A stretch of DNA of 64,000 bases from Oenanthe sinensis. Lineage: Eukaryota; Streptophyta; Magnoliopsida; Apiales; Apiaceae. The DNA is taken from contig CM053794.1 in assembly GCA_028671895.1 (NCBI GenBank), forward strand, positions 23,980,501 to 24,044,500, read 5' to 3'. This document shows, piece by piece, positions 58,739-64,000 of this stretch. The position numbers and the translations under genes are program-made. Numbering within the stretch: the stretch's first letter is position 1; the number at the start of each line of letters is the position of its first letter. The notes beneath the pieces are model-generated. The model was not told where the DNA came from. It did not search any database and saw nothing but the letters and a program-made list of their open reading frames with translations.

Positions 58739-59227
58739 ATTTATTTGAAATGTGGTGCGGGAATATGAATGCGACTAGATGAAAAGATTTCAAGATGATA
58801 ATGGATTGAAATTGATTTATTAATGTGTTCATCATGAAATATTTCTCAAGTGTGTATAAAGAAATTTACCTTTGGATGTTATATTTCATTAGGTAGGATG
58901 ATGATGAGAATATTTTAAATTACATAAAAAAAAAGTTTGTTAGGTTGGATTGCTCGAAGGGTTCGTGAGACATCTTTAACGTAATGAGAGATTTAAATAT
59001 GAATTGAGATCTAACCTAAGTGGTTCCATATAACTAGAGATGTTGGAGTATAAAAAGAAAGTAGTGGATGGATTTTATAATTGTAGGTTTGAGAATACTC
59101 TAGAGACATGAAAAGATGTGTTATTTCACAAAAGCATGTATATGTTATTCTTGAATTTGTCACCAGGGCTGAAGTTATTTAAAATGATTGTATACGATGA
59201 CACTAGTAGAGTTATAAGAATTAAAAG
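58739..59227. other. Degenerate sequence upstream of the gypsy RT fragment
   Basis: No intact ORF. Given what follows it may be a decayed gypsy pol, but I see no motif that proves it. Confidence 0.35.
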
Positions 59228-59364
59228 AATAACTACAAGACTTGTTGGATAAGGGATTTATCAGACAGAGTGTATCTCCATGGAGTGCTCCACTATTTTT
59301 TGTGAAGAAGAAAGACGGGTCTATGAGATTGTGTATTGACTACAGGGAGTTGAATAAAATAGGA
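59228..59364 (+). pseudogene. Ty3/gypsy reverse transcriptase fragment
   Basis: Encodes LLDKGFIRQSVSPWSAPLFF, VKKKDGSMRLCIDYRELNK, the conserved first block of gypsy RT. It ends after ELNK, where the sequence turns into the antisense E2 fragment. No YxDD, RNase H or integrase follows. Confidence 0.9.
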
Positions 59365-59935
59365 TTCAAAAGACTCAAACAAATCTTCCCATTTTCATAT
59401 AAAATAGGATTTACAACAAGACCGAATGATTTATAACGTACTGATGGAGGCTTGTATGGATACTGAACCGGAAAAAAGAAGTCGAAAAAGAAAAGACCAT
59501 CGTGGTAAGGCGTTCCGGAGGCTCCAACAATAACAGCACGTAAGAGATCAATTCTGTTTTCATATATACGTACGTAAATATTCGGAGGTAGATCTTTCTC
59601 AAGAATTCTCCATTCTTTCATAATTGTTTTGTAGAATGCAGTGTTTGTACTAGTGATAAGAGTGTTGCTGCATGACTTTGAATTATAAGAGTGGTCTGAG
59701 GCATCACTTGCAGTATCAAACTGTGGAAATTTCTTCGATATGCCATTAGGTTTTTGAAGAGAGAGCTCCATTAAATTTCGAGAGAAGATTAATTTGGTTA
59801 TACGTACCCTACTAGGTATAGTTCGTAGTTGTATGTATGGAGCTGGAGTTGGAACAAGAATCAAGTACTAGGGTAGGTTTTATACTGCAGGATTGGAGTT
59901 TTATTAGTATTATACAAGGACACGGACTTGATGGG
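59365..59935 (-). pseudogene. E2 ubiquitin-conjugating enzyme fragment, copy 2 (UBC23/24-like)
   Basis: The minus frame from 59864 encodes a lead with QFDTASDASDHSYN, then KEWRILEKDLPPNIYVRIYE, DLLRAVIVGASGTPYHDGLF and FPVQYPYKPPSVRY, ending at GKICLSLLN with the presumed catalytic Cys at 59381-59379. This pattern is characteristic of the large-E2 class (UBE2O; PHO2/UBC23-25 in plants). It breaks off just after the active site, where sequence becomes antisense gypsy RT; the last few codons are therefore foreign. Captured or truncated gene piece, not a working enzyme. Confidence 0.82.
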
Positions 59936-61128
59936 CTATTGTGTATGACTTCCGGTCTTATAATGAAATATTATATTACTCTAATGAAAAGTCTAATTAT
60001 ATTAATATTTATTTTTAACTTAGGATTCCAATCACTACTTATCTTCTAATTAAGAATCTAATTAATAAATATTAAAATATTCTAATGAGAAGTCTTATAA
60101 AAATAATTATATGGGAGATTAAAAAAGAAATGATAAAGTGACTTATTGACGAAAAATGTATTTCATGAGACACCGACTTATTAAGGAGAAGTATGTTAAT
60201 CGTTAAAATTGAAGAACTCTTAGGGGTCGTTTGATTCAAATATCGGTATAAGATTGGAATCAGGAATCGGGTTAGAGTGGTATGGGGTTGAGGCATCATT
60301 TCTAATATCATGTGTTTGGTTGAGTGCTGGAATGAATATATTTTATTTAATATATTTTTTATTTATTAATTTTAATTATTTAAAATTTTATTTTAATTAT
60401 TTATTTTAATATATTTTTGACTTATTGATTTATTTTTTTAATTAAACATATAAATTTAATTGCTTAAATAGAAATGAATATATTAAAAATTAATTTGATT
60501 CCTCATACCCCATCCCTCATACCCACCTCCACCATTGGGTATAAAAAACCCATACCTTGGGGGTTTGAGGAATGAGTATCAATTTTTTTTTTTCATAACC
60601 AAATACCAGGTATGGGGTTGGAATGAGTGAAACTCATACCTGATTCCAGAATTTCTCGAAACAAACGACCCCTTAGGTGCTTTCAAAGCACTCAATTTTT
60701 TTTAATTTTTTTATTTAACCATATATAAAATCCTCTTTGTCTTTTTAATTAGTGTATAATTACTATTTGTCTTCTAGTTAGGTGTATTATAAAAGGGGAT
60801 GGAGTTTTTAAAGCGCACTATAGAAAAATTCTCTATTAATTAGTGCACCATAAATCAGGTATTTTATTTATCTTTTTGATAATCCAACCGTACAGATGAA
60901 ATATTTATACCAAAACAACAAGATATACAAGTTTTCATTAAATTTAAATAGCGGGGTATCATTTTTATAATAGTATTATTTCTTTATATATATTCAACGA
61001 CATAGATCTATTATAATCTTATTATTATAAATATATAGCTTCAAATTAATAAATTACATAAAAATTTATACATTGACTTATTTTGATATGAAATTTACAT
61101 CCGTACAGTTGGATCATTTCAATAAAAA
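59598..61128. repeat. Segmental duplication, copy 2 (uninterrupted)
   Basis: Same orientation as 13020-14635 plus 58216-58738 and free of the hAT MITE and the CACTA composite, so it shows both empty sites. It ends at about 61128, after which the two copies diverge. Confidence 0.9.
60223..60672. mobile_element. Tourist-like MITE, intact (450 bp)
   Basis: Begins GGGGTCGTTTGATTC and ends GAAACAAACGACCCC, with TTA on both sides (60220-60222, 60673-60675). No ORF. The CACTA empty site CATAACCAAATACC is at 60595-60608. Confidence 0.87.
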
Positions 61129-61784
61129 TTTATTTATTTAATTTTAAACCGCACTAGTAGAGAAGCTCTCTAGTGTGTACTTGATACTTTTTTCCCATTA
61201 TAAAAAGTATTAACTTATCTTTTGATTACGATTTAAAAAAAAACGATAAAGTCTCCAAACTATTTTTCTAATTTTATAGAGAAATTATATATTAAAAAAA
61301 TTATATAAATTACCATTTGTATTCTATTAAGAATCGAATTAGTATTTACCTTTTAATTAAGATTTTAATTATTTTTACATTTTAATAAGGGGTCTAATCA
61401 GTAAATATTAACCTATTTTAATTGTAATTCTTATAAAAGTAATTTAGCAAAAAAAAATCTTATAAAAGTCCAATATATTAAATATAAGTTGACTTATTCT
61501 ATAAAAAAAATATTTTGAATAAAGTTATAAAAAAGAAATGATTGTCATTATTAATGCGCGCAGTTCAACTCAAATTATATAACAGATCCAATTACAAATA
61601 TTAGAAGTTAATTTCTTCACTGTTTAATGCAGTATCACGTGTACCAGAGTCTATTAGGACTTTTGGGAGCTCATCCTTTAACTCGATCTACTGGTTTCGC
61701 TACACCAGCTCGATGTACTGGATCCGATATATCCTAGAATGACCAGACCTCGTGCCATTAATCATTTAATTGAAGCCGCCAAGC
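61129..61784. other. Unassigned AT-rich sequence
   Basis: No coding or repeat signature that I can support, other than simple AT-rich tracts. Confidence 0.4.
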
Positions 61785-61925
61785 ACAACAACACTTGTTG
61801 TAGCCCATCGTTTGAGTACAGTAAAGAATGCTGATACCATCGCTGTAATTTGTAATCAGGTCCACATTCGGAGCTGCTACAAGACCCTGAAGGAGCATAA
61901 AGCCAGCTTGTAAGACTACAACAAA
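61785..61925 (+). pseudogene. ABCB-type ABC transporter fragment
   Basis: Encodes TTTLVVAHRLSTVKNADTIA, with the H-loop His of an ABC ATPase, followed after a frame change near 61857 by GPHSELLQDPEGA, a TAA where Tyr is usual, and SQLVRLQ. This is the C-terminal end of a nucleotide-binding domain in the plant MDR/PGP (ABCB) family. The few residues normally between the two parts are deleted. No Walker A or B motif is present nearby. Confidence 0.8.
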
Positions 61926-62008
61926 CAAGCAAATTTCTCGAACATGTGGCAACGTATCAGGATAGGCCTTATACTAGTAGAAAAAAAATCAAAAAGACAC
62001 TCAAGACA

Positions 62009-62440
62009 CACTACGCCATAGATGGGCATACGCAACGCCCATTTTATGTTACAATAGGCCCAAAAACCGTTACTATAGGTCTATTGTAACATCAAGGAGG
62101 CGTTGCGTATAGGAGCATTACAATGCAATAGCTACCTATTGTAATGTTTTTTTAGCTCTATTACAACACCACTAAAAATGTTACGATAAATACATATTGT
62201 AACACTAACTTGCACAAATGTAATACAAAATTGGTGTTACAATAGGTTGAAGTAGATTGAAGAAGTTACACGTCAGTAGTGGGAGCCACATGCCCTGTCA
62301 CATGTGGACCCACATGCCACATCAGAAACCACAAGTAGTGGCAGCCACTCACTTTCAGGTCTATTAGGTACATCTAGTTCAATAGATATTTCAGACAAAT
62401 CTACTGCAGATACACCCTTAGATAATTAAGTTAGAGAAAT
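62009..62440. mobile_element. CACTA-like terminus without a visible partner
   Basis: Begins CACTACGCCATAGATGGGC after AAGACA. Contains repeated TGTTACAATAG/CTATTGTAAC words and, at 62265-62345, a GC-richer GTGGGAGCCACATGCC-type block, the same architecture as the large CACTA end. No matching right end is seen in the window. The last 80 bases already look like element D coding sequence (SGLLGTSSSIDIS). Confidence 0.5.
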
Positions 62441-62445
62441 TTACA

Positions 62446-62769
62446 CTACGTCGCTTGACCACCAATGCCTCCTTTATTTTTACCAAGTCTGGCATTGAGA
62501 ATCAGACTTTGAGTTGTAGTCCACAGAGGATCAGTCTTTTTCTTTCTGATCAGAGCTTCTTGTTGTTGTTCTTCTTCAACATCAAAACTAGATCCACCTG
62601 GTAGAAATGTTGTTCCTTGCATAGTAAGAGGTGTCTGTGGTTTAGTTGGAGCTTTTTGTTGAATTCTTGCAGATGATGTTGTTTGAATCTCTGAAACTGG
62701 TTTTGATTGAGCAACTGCCTTGAGAGTTTCAACAAGTTTGATTTGAATAGGCTTAGATTCTGGTTTTTT
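62446..62769 (-). pseudogene. Inverted piece of copia D ORF3
   Basis: The minus strand is open for about 108 codons (KKPESKPIQIKLVETLKAV, later QGTTFLPGGSSFDVEEEQQQ) with the Ser/Thr/Gln-rich make-up of the middle of a Sirevirus ORF3. The flanking ORF3 pieces read on the plus strand, so this segment is inverted in place. Assignment to ORF3 rests on composition and context only. Confidence 0.5.
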
Positions 62770-62770
62770 C

Positions 62771-63441
62771 TACATGCTAAAGTTTACAGGGGTGAAGCAA
62801 ATATTTTCAGTGATCCTCTTTCTTTAAAGCACAATCCTAAGGAAGATTTGACACAAGAGCATCTTGACAAATTGATATCAGTCAACATAGTAAAAGACAT
62901 TTTTGATGGAGCTCAAGCAAAGGAGAAGCTTCTATATTTTCTAGAAGATGGGAGAGTTTTGAAGATTGCTGAAGAAAATCTGATTGATAAAGCATCTAAA
63001 GAACTTGAACATGTTCTATATCTACTCAATGATGAAAATGAAGCAACTTCTAGGTGGAGGAAAATAATTGAAGGAGTGATTGTTGAAAAGAAGAAGAATG
63101 AAAGGTTAATGATGATAAAATCTGAAGATTATGAGCTGGGATATACACTTGAAGATGGAACAGAAAGAGCAATGAGGAAAGGGGATGCAAAGCTCAAGAT
63201 GGTGTTAGGGATTCCTACACTAATTTTAAATCCTAATAGAATGAAGACCTGTTGCATTGTCTTGGATGAAAGAATGGAAAGGTCATCAATTTATGCTCTA
63301 AGGGCTGCAATATTTCAAATAGATGATTCTTCTGAGCACATGAAGGAATTGAAGGAGAAGCTTGTTGATTTATTGAAAAATGCTGAAGAAAAGCTCCTGA
63401 GTGAATTTCTGAAAGAAGACTTCTCTTACAGAAGAATCTGA
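62771..63441 (+). pseudogene. C-terminal part of copia D ORF3
   Basis: Open frame of about 223 codons: VYRGEANIFSDPLSL, a charged helical region (KASKELEHVLYLLNDENEAT), ILNPNRMKT, and a coiled-coil end EEKLLSEFLKEDFSYRRI. Its position directly before a PPT and LTR, and helix-rich composition like the last 200 residues of A ORF3, identify it as the 3' end of a third ORF. The upstream ATG at 62707 lies in the inverted piece and is not the natural start. Confidence 0.65.
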
Positions 63442-63530
63442 GTTAAACATGACAAACAAACTCTGATGCATTTGTCTTGTATTTCTGACATCATAAGTAA
63501 AATTTATGTTTTAATTATTAAAGCATAAAT

Positions 63531-63540
63531 TGGGGGAGAT
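63531..63540 (+). other. Polypurine tract of copia D
   Basis: TGGGGGAGAT directly before TGTTAGGAATGC. Confidence 0.82.
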
Positions 63541-64000
63541 TGTTAGGAATGCAAACACTGATGATTGTCAGAAAATACCAAACAGAGTTTATGCTGACCA
63601 TCAGAGATTAAGGAAGCTGTCGGTCAGAGTTTACTCTAACAGAGAATGCTCAAATCAGATAATGACAAACCGACAGAGATTAGCTTCAGAGTTTATCAGA
63701 AAAGGAAATAGACAAATCAGAATCTGATTTGGATAGTAAGAAGGAATTCGAGTGCAAGTCTAAATTACCTTATTAAAGTTATTCTTATCATAATCTGTTT
63801 TGTAATTGCATGTGTAGCTGTGTCTATATAAACACAAAGATAGGTTATAATCAGATATACGTTTTCAAGCATTATTATTGTAACCTAGCAGCTCTTAAGA
63901 ACATTATTTCCTGAGAGAGTTTTTGTATTCAAGGTCATTATTAATACAAAATATTATTCCATTCTACATACTTGTGTTCATCATCGATTAGTTGGTACTA
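63541..64000 (+). repeat. Copia D 3' LTR, cut by the window end
   Basis: Begins TGTTAGGAATGC, the same first bases as the C LTR. Contains repeated CAGAGTTTA/CAGAGATTA words (63582-63700), then TCTATATAAACAC near 63825 as a TATA site. The 3' end lies beyond the window. Confidence 0.82.

Noticed and set aside
59837..60049. Plus-strand ORF opposite the E2 fragment
   Set aside because: It has no recognisable domain and lies antisense to a supported E2 relic.
62444..62450. CACTACG as a second CACTA terminus
   Set aside because: Only seven bases match, there is no inverted partner or target duplication, and it overlaps the end of an open coding-like frame.

Overview
This is a plant nuclear genome segment made almost entirely of nested transposable elements. 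The evidence is several Ty1/copia and Ty3/gypsy LTR retrotransposons with plant-type initiator-Met primer sites, hAT, CACTA and Tourist-like DNA transposons, AT-rich DNA, and fragments of plant gene families. A eudicot is most likely, but the species cannot be named from the sequence. I find no intact host gene, no rRNA or functional tRNA gene and no CRISPR array.

Layout. (1) 1-12663: a minus-strand Ty3/gypsy element that carries only gag. It lies in an internal-LTR-internal-LTR tandem (LTRs 1395-6919 and 8898-12663), and the first LTR is interrupted by a 1.75-kb hAT element with an exact 8-bp target duplication. (2) 12664-14635: an inverted LTR fragment of the copia-B family that served as the gypsy target; then an antisense E2 ubiquitin-conjugating-enzyme fragment, a 0.6-kb hAT MITE containing a tRNA-like SINE remnant, and the left part of a Tourist-like MITE. 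(3) 14636-58212: a 43.6-kb composite with CACTA termini and a CAA target duplication, inserted in that MITE. It holds about 36 copies of a ~172-bp tandem repeat, a 3'-truncated copia element (C, minus strand), an intron-containing fragment of a plant-conserved gene, and two Sirevirus-like copia elements (A, then B). A and B are joined through one shared LTR and a hybrid leader. (4) 58213-61128: the right part of the MITE, a gypsy RT fragment, and a second copy of the E2/MITE region that still has the empty CACTA site. (5) 61129-64000: an ABCB-transporter fragment, another CACTA-type terminus, and the 3' end of a fourth Sirevirus-like element (D) with an internal inversion.

How the parts work. 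A and B each have gag, pol (protease, integrase, RT, RNase H) and a long third ORF, all between LTRs, and both are inactivated in pol by stops or a frameshift. The most intriguing pattern is that each element has its own short motif (GATCGA in A, AAGTCATACCGA in B) clustered in the LTR ahead of the TATA box, and the same motif clustered again ahead of a TATA-like site in the spacer before ORF3. This suggests an LTR-like internal promoter for ORF3. In C the LTR motif recurs inside gag.

Order of events read from nesting: Tourist MITE insertion, then duplication of the E2/MITE block, then CACTA insertion in one copy; copia elements later entered the CACTA body. On the left, a B-family LTR entered the E2 fragment and was then split by the gypsy element, whose one LTR later received a hAT element.
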